Source: Listeria seeligeri serovar 1/2b str. SLCC3954
GTDB taxonomy: Bacteria; Bacillota; Bacilli; Lactobacillales; Listeriaceae
NCBI RefSeq assembly: GCF_000027145.1
Contig: NC_013891.1
Location: 1,054,001 to 1,118,000 of the forward strand
DNA length: 64,000 nt
Reading direction: 5' to 3'
Shown one piece after another: positions 1 to 8,029 of the stretch. The notes under the pieces were generated by a model, which saw only the letters and a program-made list of their open reading frames with translations, was not told the origin of the DNA and did no database searches. Both the position numbers and the translations under genes were made by a program. Position 1 is the stretch's first letter, and every line of letters begins with the position of its first letter.

Positions 1-59
1 TACTAATTAGAAAGGCAAGAAATATTATACAGCAAAGTCAACTTCACTGGTAATTGTAT

Positions 60-264
60 TTAAAATTCAAAGATGGTATATTATTTTAGGACTTTTGGTT
101 TAAAGAGATTTAGAAGATGCTTTATGATTTAACAGATAAAATGAATATTGTAATAGCAAATAAAGAATGGTTAGCATTTAAAAAAATTATCCTAATCAAG
201 TTGTTGCGAATGGTAAAAAAGAATAAAAGTTAAAATGGGAAAACTTCTTAAATAATTATATAAA
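60..264 (+). pseudogene. possible degraded gene remnant
   Basis: No intact gene lies in the first 266 bases. A short ORF (116-232) encodes about 38 residues containing LTDKMNIVIANKEWLAF. A change of frame in the A-run near 180 continues with KNYPNQVVANGKKE and, past one stop, KLKWENFLNNYIK before a final stop near 264. These pieces read like the C-terminal end of one protein broken by a frameshift and a nonsense change. The family is not recognised. The call rests only on the way the three pieces join, so it is tentative. Confidence 0.3.
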
Positions 265-266
265 AT

Positions 267-320
267 AAAAGTCTGGGACAAAAAGGAATTAATTTAATCC
301 TTTTTGTCCCAGACTTTTTT
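267..320. terminator. bidirectional intrinsic terminator
   Basis: A perfect inverted repeat of about 20 bp (AAAGTCTGGGACAAAAAGGA and its complement) has a short AT loop, with A-runs and T-runs on the two sides. It lies just past the stop of clpP1 on the minus strand and can serve both directions. Confidence 0.9.
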
Positions 321-323
321 GCG

Positions 324-896
324 TTATTTCAAGCCATCACGATTTTCAATAATTTCACTTACAATACCGTAATCTTTTGCTTCGTTTACAGATAACCAGA
401 AGTTTCGGTCGGTATCTTTGGAAATTTTTTCGTAAGTTTGACCAGTTGCTTCAGCGATTAGACGATTGATTCGTTCGCGCATCCGGATAATTTCTTTTGC
501 TTCGATTTCGATTTCAGTGCTTTGACCTTGTACGCCGCCAGCTGGTTGGTGAATCATGTAGCGGGTATTTGGTAAGCTAAAGCGGTTTTCTTTTTCAGCA
601 GCTAAGTAGATAGTAATTCCGGCGCTTGCAACCCAGCCAGTTCCAACGACTTTGACTGTTGGTTTAATGAATTTAATCATATCATGAATCGTATCACCAG
701 CTTCGACGTGTCCGCCTTGGCTATTGATGAAAACGGTAATTGGCTCATCACTGATGGATTCTAGTAATAAGAGTTGCTTAGAAACGTCTTCTGCCAGCTC
801 TTGGTTAATTTCACCATAAATTAAAACAGTACGTGTATCAATTAGTTTTTGGGTAAGGATGTTGGTGATGTTTTCATTATTTTTATTGTCTGCCAT
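324..896 (-). CDS. clpP1: ClpP-family serine protease subunit, ClpP1 type with Asn in the triad
   Basis: This is a 190-residue ClpP-like peptidase, expected to assemble into a barrel that degrades proteins delivered by Clp ATPases in the cytoplasm. The nucleophile is S91 in GWVASAG and the base is H116 in MIHQP. The third triad position, in DTDRN, is N165 where ordinary ClpP has Asp. With the usual seven-residue offset these are S98, H123 and N172, as reported for Listeria ClpP1, which is thought to depend on ClpP2 in mixed barrels. The ATG follows an AAGGAGG site at 8 nt. A CtsR-type operator overlaps its promoter. It is a single-gene unit ending at the terminator at 267-320. Confidence 0.93.
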   Translation of the reverse strand: MADNKNNENITNILTQKLIDTRTVLIYGEINQELAEDVSKQLLLLESISDEPITVFINSQGGHVEAGDTIHDMIKFIKPTVKVVGTGWVASAGITIYLAAEKENRFSLPNTRYMIHQPAGGVQGQSTEIEIEAKEIIRMRERINRLIAEATGQTYEKISKDTDRNFWLSVNEAKDYGIVSEIIENRDGLK

Positions 897-941
897 GAAA
901 AAATTCCTCCTTAAAAGCCTTGTATTTGTTGTATTACAAGT

Positions 942-971
942 ATCTTAGCATAATGGTCGAAAATGGTCAAA
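942..971 (-). promoter_or_regulatory. clpP1 promoter with overlapping CtsR box
   Basis: On the minus strand a -35 TTGACC (965-970) and a -10 TAAGAT (942-947) are 17 bp apart. On the plus strand the heptads GGTCGAA (955-961) and GGTCAAA (965-971) are separated by 3 bp. This is the layout of the CtsR heat-shock repressor operator, with one mismatch in the first heptad. The box covers the -35 and part of the spacer, fitting repression of clpP1 by CtsR. Confidence 0.8.
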
Positions 972-995
972 CATTTTGAATAGAGTTAGCCTCAT

Positions 996-1027
996 AAAAA
1001 GAAAACGCGTTTTGCCGCGCTTTCTTA
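996..1027 (-). terminator. intrinsic terminator of the VOC gene
   Basis: Read on the minus strand, AGAAAGCGCG and CGCGTTTTCT form a GC-rich stem with a GCAAAA loop followed by a T-run. It sits just beyond the stop codon of the gene at 1035-1442. Confidence 0.75.
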
Positions 1028-1034
1028 AGAACAA

Positions 1035-1442
1035 TTATTCAAAAACAAGCTGCCATGTAACACCATATTTATCGGTAACCCACGCAACTTTTCGTAGCAA
1101 TTCAACTGCCTCAGGTCCCATCATCACTGTTCCTTCTTTGGAAAGTTTGTCAAATAAATCATCAAATTCACTTTCCGTACTAGCGAAGTAAATCGTAGAA
1201 GTGGACCAACTGAAATCTGGTGAGGCGTTACTTGTCATGTCCATTACCATGAAGGCAGCATTTTTAATTTCAAAAGTGCCGTTTAATACTTTGCCAATGT
1301 CACCACCTTGTTCTGGTTTGGTGAAATAGGTAAGGGAGATTTTTTTTGCATCTGGAAAAGTTGCTAGATAGAAGTTCATGGCTTCTTCGGCATTACCGTT
1401 AAACGTTAAAAAAGTTGAAACGGGCTTTGCATGATTAAACAT
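1035..1442 (-). CDS. VOC-superfamily (PhnB-like) protein
   Basis: This 135-residue protein has the PhnB-like/3-demethylubiquinone methyltransferase-like VOC fold. It starts with FLTFNGNAEEAMNFYLATFP and ends with VTDKYGVTWQLVFE, the usual first and last strands of such single-domain dimers. Relatives are small cytoplasmic proteins whose substrates are mostly unknown, and many lack a clear metal triad. The ATG is preceded by AAGGAGG. It has its own terminator and no clear functional tie to the B12 genes. The specific function is unknown. Confidence 0.8.
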   Translation of the reverse strand: MFNHAKPVSTFLTFNGNAEEAMNFYLATFPDAKKISLTYFTKPEQGGDIGKVLNGTFEIKNAAFMVMDMTSNASPDFSWSTSTIYFASTESEFDDLFDKLSKEGTVMMGPEAVELLRKVAWVTDKYGVTWQLVFE

Positions 1443-1533
1443 TTTCGTTACCTCCTTTTGATTTATTTCTAATATACCCGAAAGTGAAAGAGATTATGTG
1501 TTAAAATGGAGAAAAATGTGCGGAGGATAGATG

Positions 1534-2004
1534 ATGAAGTATCCGATTATGTTAGATTTAACTGAAAAAAAAGTGGTGATTATCGGCGGTGGTAAGGTCG
1601 CACATCGCAAAGCCAAGGGATTAGTAGAGGTAGGTGCGGATGTGCTAGTGGTAGGTTTAACTGTTTTACAAGAGATAAAGGAGCTAGGTATTCAGGTTTT
1701 AGAAGAGTCTTACCGAAAAGAGCATCTTAATGGGGCTTTTCTAGTATTTATTTGTACGGATAATCGCGAAGTAAATCAAGCTGTTGCCGACGATGCTTCA
1801 GCTAATCAATTAGTCAACGATACGACTAATCAAGCGAATTCTGCTTTTTTTAATATGGCAACAGTGACGAAAAATGAGTTAGTCGTTGGGATTTCGACAG
1901 GTGGTGGAAATCCAAGTTATGCCAAAAAAGTAAAACTCGAAATAGCTAATCTAGTAGAAACACTAGAAACGGAAGAAATTGCTTATCGTGTCAAAAAGAA
2001 TTAA
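1534..2004 (+). CDS. precorrin-2 dehydrogenase (siroheme synthase N-terminal type)
   Basis: This 156-residue protein carries the NAD-binding start KKVVIIGGGKVAHRKAKGL and FVFICTDNREVN-like core of the CysG N-terminal/Met8p/SirC family. It oxidises precorrin-2 to sirohydrochlorin, the substrate of the cobaltochelatase CbiK encoded at 56.4 kb, and it can also feed siroheme. It has only the dehydrogenase half, with no methyltransferase domain; that activity is in CobA/HemD at 54.9 kb. Two adjacent ATGs exist. The GGAGG at 1522-1526 is 7 nt from the second (1534) and only 4 from the first (1531), so 1534 is preferred. Confidence 0.87.
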   Translation: MKYPIMLDLTEKKVVIIGGGKVAHRKAKGLVEVGADVLVVGLTVLQEIKELGIQVLEESYRKEHLNGAFLVFICTDNREVNQAVADDASANQLVNDTTNQANSAFFNMATVTKNELVVGISTGGGNPSYAKKVKLEIANLVETLETEEIAYRVKKN

Positions 2005-2053
2005 ACGAGAGCTAAAAACCAATCGGAAAAATGGTTTTTAGCTCTCGTTTGGT
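2003..2053. terminator. intrinsic terminator between convergent genes
   Basis: AAACGAGAGCTAAAAACCA pairs with its complement over about 18 bp across a short loop and ends in a T-rich tract. It lies between the precorrin-2 dehydrogenase gene and the convergent TetR gene and probably serves both. Confidence 0.88.
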
Positions 2054-2054
2054 T

Positions 2055-2660
2055 TTAAGCAATGTTTCTTGTTTGAATGTCTTCTTGAAATGCAGCTTTT
2101 CCTTTTGCCGTCAATCTAGGATAAATCAAGCTCCATAAACAATCAAATGGGCTTTCTTTGGCATTAGTAAATGCTTCTTGATTAGGTGTCCAATATATTT
2201 TGATCATATTTAATACATCAATTAAAGCATTGATTTGTCCGGGAACTTCTTCTGGTAGCATATCACCATTTCGTTGTAAGTTTTGAAAAGCTACTTGTAA
2301 TTTTTGTTTTCTTTTTTGAATGGCAGCGACTTGCACTTCGTATACTTTTGGACTAATAGATGCCAGTTCGCCGTAATGCGCGAAAAAGTAATCTTCTTGT
2401 TTTTGATGTGATACACCGAGTAAAAAGAAGTCATTTAGCTCAGAGATAGTCGTTGGCGTTGCTGGAACTTGAAAATTTTCATATTGGTCAATAATGACTG
2501 CTTCAATTAAATCTTCTTTTTTTTTGAAGTGATAGGTTAGGTTGCCGACACTGATGTTTAACTCATCGGCAATATTTCGAACGGAGACATTAGCATAGCC
2601 TTGTTCATGAAAAAGTTTAAAGGCCGTCTCGATAATTTCTTGTTTCGTATCTTTTTTCAT
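2055..2660 (-). CDS. TetR-family transcriptional regulator
   Basis: The 201-residue protein has an N-terminal TetR helix-turn-helix at about residues 5-50 (TAFKLFHEQGYANVSVRNIA, then NISVGNLTYHFKKKEDL). The C-terminal ligand-binding domain is not assignable. It is divergently transcribed from the adjacent dehydrogenase gene. The shared 139 bp gap holds two near-identical 16 bp imperfect palindromes inside the promoters, so self-repression and repression of the dehydrogenase gene are likely. The inducer is unknown. Confidence 0.9.
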   Translation of the reverse strand: MKKDTKQEIIETAFKLFHEQGYANVSVRNIADELNISVGNLTYHFKKKEDLIEAVIIDQYENFQVPATPTTISELNDFFLLGVSHQKQEDYFFAHYGELASISPKVYEVQVAAIQKRKQKLQVAFQNLQRNGDMLPEEVPGQINALIDVLNMIKIYWTPNQEAFTNAKESPFDCLWSLIYPRLTAKGKAAFQEDIQTRNIA

Positions 2661-2694
2661 ATCAATAATCCCTCTTATCTAAATAAGCTATTTA

Positions 2695-2753
2695 TTGACA
2701 TTGTAGTACGGTTGTGCTAATCTGTCAACATAACAACTAGTACGATTGTGCTA
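2695..2753. promoter_or_regulatory. overlapping divergent promoters with twin TetR-type operators
   Basis: The plus-strand promoter for the dehydrogenase is TTGACA (2695-2700), 17 bp, TAATCT (2718-2723). The minus-strand promoter for the TetR gene is TTGACA (2723-2728), 17 bp, TACAAT (2700-2705). Two copies of TAGTACGRTTGTGCTA lie at 2704-2719 and 2738-2753. The first fills the spacer of both promoters. Their imperfect dyad symmetry and placement mark them as probable binding sites for the adjacent TetR protein. Confidence 0.82.
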
Positions 2754-2799
2754 AAAAGAGACATGAACCCAAAATAATAAGCTAAAGGAGTAAGAGAAT

Positions 2800-3708
2800 A
2801 TGACAATGAATAAGAAAACAATCATGATAACTGGTGGAAATTCAGGATTAGGTTTTGCGGCTGCTAAAATAATTGCGAGTAGATACAAAGATTATCAGCT
2901 CATCCTTGCTTGTCGGAATCTCGAAAAAGCAAATATGGCAGTAAATGAACTACAGAAAAGTACGGATAATCAGAATATCATTGCGATGGAATTGGATGTA
3001 TCTTCGCTTCATTCTGTCAGAAAATTTGTTGCTAACTTTCAGGCGGCGGATTTAGGTTTATTAGACGGCATTTTGTGTAATGCAGGGATAAATGGAAATA
3101 ATACTGGGCTTACAAAAGATGGCTTTGATGTCGTATTTGAGACAAACCATTTAGGACACTTTTTATTAACGAATTTGTTAGTTCCTTTTATGCGAGAAGA
3201 CGGACGGATTGTGGTTGTGAGTAGTGATATGCACAATCCTCCAGGTGATAATTTAACCTGGCCAGGAGTTCCTGCTTTGGCGTATCCGTCTGAATCTTTA
3301 AATACTCATTTTATTCGTTATTCTTATTCGAAGCTATGTAATTTGTATTTCACGTATTCATTAGTAGAAAAATTAGCATATATGAAGTCGAAAATTACCG
3401 TGAATGCCTTTAATCCGGGATTGTTGACAACGACTAATTTTGCGCCGGATAAATCACGTTTTACGGAAGAATTTATGAAGCAAATCGAGGATCGTATCGG
3501 CACCTTAGAAGTATCAAGTGAAGCCTTAGCAAATTTGATGACGGATTCCAAATACGATTATGTTACTGGAAAATATTTTGATCGAGGTGTAGAAATCTTG
3601 TCTTCTCCATTATCTTATGATGAAAATAACCGAACTGAATTATGGAAGAAAAGCATTGCGTACACGGATTTAAAGGTCACGGAGACACTTCCTGAATTAG
3701 TAAAATAA
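2800..3708 (+). CDS. short-chain dehydrogenase/reductase
   Basis: This 302-residue protein has a Rossmann start with TGGNSGLG (residues 11-18), NAG (94-96), a serine in VVVSSD and the YxxxK pair Y174/K178. This is the full SDR catalytic set, closest in style to retinol-dehydrogenase/protochlorophyllide-reductase-like members. It probably uses NADP(H); the substrate is unknown. The ATG at 2800 lies 9 nt after AAAGGAG. A second ATG 6 nt later is possible. It is controlled by the divergent TetR operator region and ends at the terminator at 3718. Confidence 0.87.
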   Translation: MTMNKKTIMITGGNSGLGFAAAKIIASRYKDYQLILACRNLEKANMAVNELQKSTDNQNIIAMELDVSSLHSVRKFVANFQAADLGLLDGILCNAGINGNNTGLTKDGFDVVFETNHLGHFLLTNLLVPFMREDGRIVVVSSDMHNPPGDNLTWPGVPALAYPSESLNTHFIRYSYSKLCNLYFTYSLVEKLAYMKSKITVNAFNPGLLTTTNFAPDKSRFTEEFMKQIEDRIGTLEVSSEALANLMTDSKYDYVTGKYFDRGVEILSSPLSYDENNRTELWKKSIAYTDLKVTETLPELVK

Positions 3709-3717
3709 TGTTTGTAG

Positions 3718-3744
3718 CCTCTGTTTTTTAGCAGAGGTTTTTTT
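3718..3744 (+). terminator. intrinsic terminator
   Basis: CCTCTG and CAGAGG form a stem followed by eight T residues, directly after the dehydrogenase stop codon. Confidence 0.8.
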
Positions 3745-3856
3745 ATTCTATTATATTGCTGTCTTTTCCCTTGCAAAATTTTACTATAGATTTTGGAATG
3801 TAAACGCTCTATCATGGAAGTATACTGAAAAACTTTTTAAGAGGGTGTTGAGCCAA

Positions 3857-5212
3857 ATGTCTATTTTAGAAAAAATTAAAGATGCTGGCGTTGTTGGTTG
3901 TGGTGGAGCGGGTTTTCCGACGCATGCCAAGTTTAGTGGAGAAGTAGAATATTTAATTATTAATGCGGCTGAATGTGAACCGCTACTAAAAACCGATCAT
4001 TTTGTGATGAGAAACCATGCAGTAGAAACGATTAAAGCAATTGAAATGGTTAAAAGCCAAGTAGGTGCGGAGTTTGCGGTGGTTGCAACGAAGCGTTACT
4101 ACACAGAAGAAATTGCGGCATTACGAGCAGCAATTCAAGAATTAGATTCCAGTGTCACGATTCACGAGATGGATAATGTTTATCCGACTGGTGATGAGCA
4201 AGTAATGGTCTTTGAAGTAACTGGCCGCGTAGTACCACCAAGCGGGATTCCATTAATGGTTGGCTGTATTGTTTCGAATGTTTCGACGATGTGGAATGTG
4301 TTTCACGCGATTGATGACGATGCCCCGGTAATTCGAAAACAATTGACTGTTACTGGAGCAGTCGGCGAACCGAAGCTGTTAGATGTACCGGTGGGAACAC
4401 CATTTGAAGTATGTTTAGCTGCGGCGGGTGGTACGAATTTATCCGAGTATTTATTTTTAGATGGCGGCCCGATGATGGGGAAATTAAATAATCAATCAAG
4501 TCTTGCTGAAAAAGTAGTAACGAAAACAACTTCTGGGTTGATTGTTACAGAGGATACCGGCTATTTGCATAAACTTCATTATCAAACTGTGGAACAAATT
4601 TTTAATGAAACAAAATCAGCATGTATTCAGTGTACGCTTTGCACGGATTTATGCCCGCGTAAACAGCTTGGGCACGATATTCATCCTCATAAAGTCATGC
4701 GTCATTTTGCGGTTGCGGAAGATATTTCGGCAATTAAAGATGATCCAATTTGGGAAGAAGCGATGATTTGTTGTGAGTGTGGAATTTGTGAAGTAATTGC
4801 TTGTCCAATGGGTCTGTCCCCGCGCCAAGTGAATATTCATGTGAAGAAAGAACTTTTAAAACAAGGAATTCGTTATCAAACCGACAAAAAAGAATTCACG
4901 CCTGATCCAATGCGTGAGTATAAAGCCATTGCCCCGAAAAATATTTTAATCAAAATGGGCTTGCAACAATATGCCGATATTCATTTAGAAAAAATGCACT
5001 ATTTAGAAGTGGATGAAGTGTTTATTCCAATGAAAATGCACATTGGCGCGCCGTCCATTCCAGTTGTCAGTGAAGGTGATTTAGTAAAAAAAGGCGACTT
5101 AATTGCTAAAATTCCTGATACGGCTTTAGGTGCGAATATTCATGCAAGCATTGATGGCCAAATTATTCGTATTACCGAAGACAAAGTTCATATTAAGAAG
5201 GTGATGTCATGA
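3857..5212 (+). CDS. pduS: PduS, cobalamin reductase of the propanediol BMC
   Basis: This 451-residue RnfC-like flavin and iron-sulfur protein reduces cob(II)alamin for adenosylation by PduO and sustains diol dehydratase in the BMC. The N-terminal GCGGAGFPTHAK is the NADH/FMN-binding part. Two ferredoxin-like clusters follow: C256, C259, C262, C266 and C305, C306, C308, C311, C316. A SLBB/barrel-sandwich end contains GDLIAKIP. A longer reading from GTG 3845 is possible. ATG 3857 is chosen because the AAGAGGGTG Shine-Dalgarno overlaps that GTG and the protein begins as in relatives. It overlaps pduT by 4 nt. In enteric pdu operons pduS follows pduQ; here the STUV block is separate and upstream. 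Confidence 0.95.
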   Translation: MSILEKIKDAGVVGCGGAGFPTHAKFSGEVEYLIINAAECEPLLKTDHFVMRNHAVETIKAIEMVKSQVGAEFAVVATKRYYTEEIAALRAAIQELDSSVTIHEMDNVYPTGDEQVMVFEVTGRVVPPSGIPLMVGCIVSNVSTMWNVFHAIDDDAPVIRKQLTVTGAVGEPKLLDVPVGTPFEVCLAAAGGTNLSEYLFLDGGPMMGKLNNQSSLAEKVVTKTTSGLIVTEDTGYLHKLHYQTVEQIFNETKSACIQCTLCTDLCPRKQLGHDIHPHKVMRHFAVAEDISAIKDDPIWEEAMICCECGICEVIACPMGLSPRQVNIHVKKELLKQGIRYQTDKKEFTPDPMREYKAIAPKNILIKMGLQQYADIHLEKMHYLEVDEVFIPMKMHIGAPSIPVVSEGDLVKKGDLIAKIPDTALGANIHASIDGQIIRITEDKVHIKKVMS

Positions 5213-5763
5213 AAATGGATACGTTGGGATTTCTAGAACTAAATAGTATTTCTAAAGGAATTGAAGCTGTAGATACAATGCTTAAAGCCGCAAACTCAGA
5301 ATTGATCTATGCAAAAGCAAGCTGTCCGGGTAAATATTATATTTTAATTGCTGGTACTGTTGATTCAGTGGCACAATCAATTGAAGCAGGCACGAAGATT
5401 GGTGCAGCAAATATTGTGGGCAACTTAGTGATTCCGCGAGTGTCGGATCAGGTTATTAAAGCCATTAATAAAACAGAAGTACCGGATGAAATGAATGCAG
5501 TTGGCGTGATGGAATACTATTCTTGTTCCGGTTCAATTATTGCCGCAGATGCAGCAGTGAAGGCCGCAGATGTGCAGTTAATGGATATTCGGCTAGCTAC
5601 AGGTATTGCAGGGAAATCATTTGTGGTTCTTACTGGTGATACGGCAGCATGTGAAGCAGCCGTAGAAGCAGGGCTTGCCGCAGCGAAGGAAGAAGCACTT
5701 TTAATTAATAAAGTAGTGATTCCTCGTCCTCGGAAAGAAGTTTTCGAGAGTTTAATTTATTAA
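5209..5763 (+). CDS. pduT: PduT, tandem-domain BMC shell protein with cluster cysteine
   Basis: This 184-residue shell protein has two BMC domains (about 5-90 and 97-180), giving pseudohexameric trimers. C39 in ASCPGKYY matches the cysteine (C38 in Salmonella) whose three copies bind a 4Fe-4S cluster at the trimer pore. This points to an electron conduit, and the adjoining gene encodes the iron-sulfur reductase PduS. The start overlaps the pduS stop (ATGA). A hairpin lies downstream, before pduU. Confidence 0.95.
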   Translation: MKMDTLGFLELNSISKGIEAVDTMLKAANSELIYAKASCPGKYYILIAGTVDSVAQSIEAGTKIGAANIVGNLVIPRVSDQVIKAINKTEVPDEMNAVGVMEYYSCSGSIIAADAAVKAADVQLMDIRLATGIAGKSFVVLTGDTAACEAAVEAGLAAAKEEALLINKVVIPRPRKEVFESLIY

Positions 5764-5796
5764 AAAGATAACACTATATTGTCACTGGCTTTCCAC

Positions 5797-5831
5797 AAAA
5801 GGCGCGCACTGACTGAGGTTGCGTGCCTTTT
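5797..5831 (+). terminator. hairpin between pduT and pduU, possible attenuator
   Basis: AAAAGGCGCGCA pairs with TGCGTGCCTTTT through a 12 bp stem with one G-T pair. Only TTTTATAG follows, so it could be a partial terminator, an RNA processing or stability element, or an end for pduST before a separate pduU unit. Confidence 0.55.
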
Positions 5832-5911
5832 ATAGAATCTGACAAAATAGTGGTGTTTTATTATGTTAGGATTACTTTGAGAGAGTTTGTCTAGATAAAG
5901 GAGTGTATATA

Positions 5912-6262
5912 ATGAGTTTTGATGATAATAAAGAACGTGTAATTCAAGAATATGTACCAGGTAAACAGGTGACGCTTGCACATTTAATCGCCAACCCTAA
6001 CCGTGATATTTATACAAAATTAGGTTTAGAAGAAGGCGCAAGTGCGATTGGTATTTTGACTATAACTCCAAGTGAAGCATCCATTATTGCAAGTGACATT
6101 GCAACTAAATCTGGTGATGTGCGAATTGGTTTTATCGACCGTTTTAGCGGATCGGTTGTGTTAACTGGAGATGTGTCTTCGGTGGAATCAGCTTTACAAC
6201 AAGTGGTTTATTCTTTACATGAAATTTTGGATTTCTCTATTCCGAAACTTACTAGGAGCTGA
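5912..6262 (+). CDS. pduU: PduU, circularly permuted BMC shell protein
   Basis: This 116-residue protein is a permuted single BMC domain of the PduU/EutS type. These form hexamers whose N-terminal strands build a small beta-barrel that caps the pore. The start [20 protein letters not shown] is typical. ATG 5912 lies 8 nt after AAAGGAG; an upstream in-frame GTG at 5903 overlaps that site and is rejected. The eut cluster in this window has no EutS, so PduU is the only shell protein of this type seen here. pduV follows after 5 nt. Confidence 0.93.
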   Translation: MSFDDNKERVIQEYVPGKQVTLAHLIANPNRDIYTKLGLEEGASAIGILTITPSEASIIASDIATKSGDVRIGFIDRFSGSVVLTGDVSSVESALQQVVYSLHEILDFSIPKLTRS

Positions 6263-6267
6263 GTCGC

Positions 6268-6699
6268 TTGAAGAAAATGATGGTAATGGGCTCAGTTGGT
6301 TGTGGAAAAACAACGCTGTGTCAGAAATTGCATGGCTTTGATATTTTATATAAGAAAACGCAAGCTGTGGAGTATTTTCAAGAAATGATAGATACGCCAG
6401 GAGAGTTTGTACAACATCGGCAACTTTATAGTGCGCTTACGGTGACGGCGGCAGATGCGGCAGTTATCGCGATTTTACAAAGTGTCACGGAGAAAAAACA
6501 GACATTTTCACCAATGTTCGCTAGTATTTTTGCTAAACCGGTTATTGGGATTGTCACAAAAGTGGATTTAGCAGAGACGGAACAAGATATTGAACGGGCT
6601 GAACGAGAATTAAGAATGGCTGGCGCGAAGAAAATCTTTTATATTTCGTCAGTAGAAGAAACTGGTATAGAAGAACTACGAACGTATTTGGAAGATTAA
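6268..6699 (+). CDS. pduV: PduV, small Ras-like GTPase of the BMC
   Basis: This 143-residue P-loop GTPase belongs to the PduV/EutP family, with GSVGCGKT (residues 8-15), DTPG (42-45) and TKVD (about 97). PduV in Salmonella associates with the outside of the compartment and with its movement. The start is TTG at 6268, 9 nt after AGGAG; an ATG at 6277 would remove part of the first strand before the P-loop. The gene directly follows pduU. Confidence 0.9.
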   Translation: MKKMMVMGSVGCGKTTLCQKLHGFDILYKKTQAVEYFQEMIDTPGEFVQHRQLYSALTVTAADAAVIAILQSVTEKKQTFSPMFASIFAKPVIGIVTKVDLAETEQDIERAERELRMAGAKKIFYISSVEETGIEELRTYLED

Positions 6700-6724
6700 T
6701 TTTTTATAGGTGGAGGTGCTGTTT

Positions 6725-7483
6725 ATGCCTCAAGTGAGGGATTTATCTATTATTGATGTACCAAGTGGATGTGTTTTAACGAGTTGTGATATAAGTGCAG
6801 GTTTCGGTGAGAAAATTCATGATAGTTTAGCTGTTGCCCCCGAAGTGACGGGGCAGTTAACGCTACGAGTGGCACTACTCGAAATGATTGCAACTGGTGC
6901 AGAGGTGGTGGCGGTAAGCGATGTAGTTGGCGCAGAAATGGAACCAACTGGAAGACGAGTTATCGCCGGTATAAAGAACGAATTAAAAAAAGCTAATTTA
7001 GAACATATTGAACTGAATGGTAGTACTGAAGAAAATATCGAAGTAACAGCGACAAGTGTAGGTGTGCTTGTCACTGGATTTGCGACTAGAGCGGCACTGA
7101 AAATAACCAATGTGCATCAAGCAGCGGTCTTATTTGCGTTTGGGAAGCCATTTGTTGGCGAAGAAGTTTTGCAAAATATGGACCAAATGCCTGATTACGA
7201 GTTAGTGAAGCGACTAATTGCAAATAGCGCCGTTTTAGAAGTCGTACCTGTTGGCTCGAAAGGAATGTCTTACGAAGCGCACCTGTTGGCCGAAACAAAT
7301 GATTGTGTCTTTATTCCTGATGAAACGCTAACGGTAGCAAAAATGAAGAAAACTGCTGGCCCGGCTTCTGTCATTTTGGCAGCTGTAAAAGCAAATGTAT
7401 CGGCAAGATTTTGGGAGAAGTTTCCTAGTGCTAAACGATTAGGCGATATACGTAGAAAAGAGGATTTATCATGGGAGAAATGA
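6725..7483 (+). CDS. cblS: CblS, alpha-ribazole kinase
   Basis: This 252-residue protein resembles AIR-synthase/ThiL-type ATP-binding proteins (DISAGFGEKIHDSL near the start, GAEVVAVSDVVGAEMEPTGR in the middle). Its position before cobU matches the L. innocua gene shown to phosphorylate alpha-ribazole. The product, alpha-ribazole 5-phosphate, is the lower-ligand precursor that CobT would otherwise make, and no cobT exists in this window. ATG 6725 is 8 nt after GGAGG; an upstream GTG-like start at 6710 would precede the ribosome site. It overlaps cobU by 13 nt. Its partner transporter CblT is encoded at 45.6 kb. Confidence 0.85.
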   Translation: MPQVRDLSIIDVPSGCVLTSCDISAGFGEKIHDSLAVAPEVTGQLTLRVALLEMIATGAEVVAVSDVVGAEMEPTGRRVIAGIKNELKKANLEHIELNGSTEENIEVTATSVGVLVTGFATRAALKITNVHQAAVLFAFGKPFVGEEVLQNMDQMPDYELVKRLIANSAVLEVVPVGSKGMSYEAHLLAETNDCVFIPDETLTVAKMKKTAGPASVILAAVKANVSARFWEKFPSAKRLGDIRRKEDLSWEK

Positions 7484-8028
7484 TACTTGTAACAGGTGGC
7501 GCTAGGAGTGGAAAAAGTAACTTTGCGGAAAAAGAAGCTTCAAAAGCAAGTAGCGTTCTGTATGTTGCCACTGGGATCGCTTTTCCAGATGATACCGAAT
7601 TTCAAGCGAGAATTAAAAAACATCAACAATCAAGGCCGGCAAACTGGGACACGGTTGAAGCTTTTCAGGGAATTCCGGCTTATTTAGGAAAACATGCGGA
7701 TCGTTATGAGGTTGTTTTGCTGGATTGCGTGACGATGTTAGTGACCAATCTATTTTTCGACTTACTGAAGGAGCAAGAACTAACTAATCAATTGGCAGAT
7801 GAAATAGAAACGAAAATCCAGTCAGTTATTCAAGAAATTTTACACGCTGGAGAAAAATTGACTGCCAAACTGATTTTTGTGACAAATGAAATTGGGCTTG
7901 GTGTCGTACCAGAAAACAAAATGACGCGGATTTTCAGGGATATTATCGGGCGAGTAAATCAACAAATTGCATTGCAAGCAGATGAAGTATATTTTGTTGT
8001 AAGTGGCATTCCGAAAAGGTGGAAATAG
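7471..8028 (+). CDS. cobU: CobU, adenosylcobinamide kinase/guanylyltransferase
   Basis: The 185-residue bifunctional enzyme phosphorylates adenosylcobinamide and transfers GMP to give AdoCbi-GDP, activating the corrin for lower-ligand attachment. The Walker motif GGARSGKS spans residues 9-16. The [14 protein letters not shown] segment holds the histidine that carries GMP in the family. It is translationally coupled to cblS (overlap) and to cobS (1 nt gap), so kinase, transferase and synthase are made together. Confidence 0.94.
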   Translation: MGEMILVTGGARSGKSNFAEKEASKASSVLYVATGIAFPDDTEFQARIKKHQQSRPANWDTVEAFQGIPAYLGKHADRYEVVLLDCVTMLVTNLFFDLLKEQELTNQLADEIETKIQSVIQEILHAGEKLTAKLIFVTNEIGLGVVPENKMTRIFRDIIGRVNQQIALQADEVYFVVSGIPKRWK

Positions 8029-8029
8029 C

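Noticed and set aside
3798-3812. Possible cre site before pduS (ATGTAAACGCTCTAT)
   Set aside because: Two mismatches to the consensus at conserved positions, so it is too weak to list as a feature.
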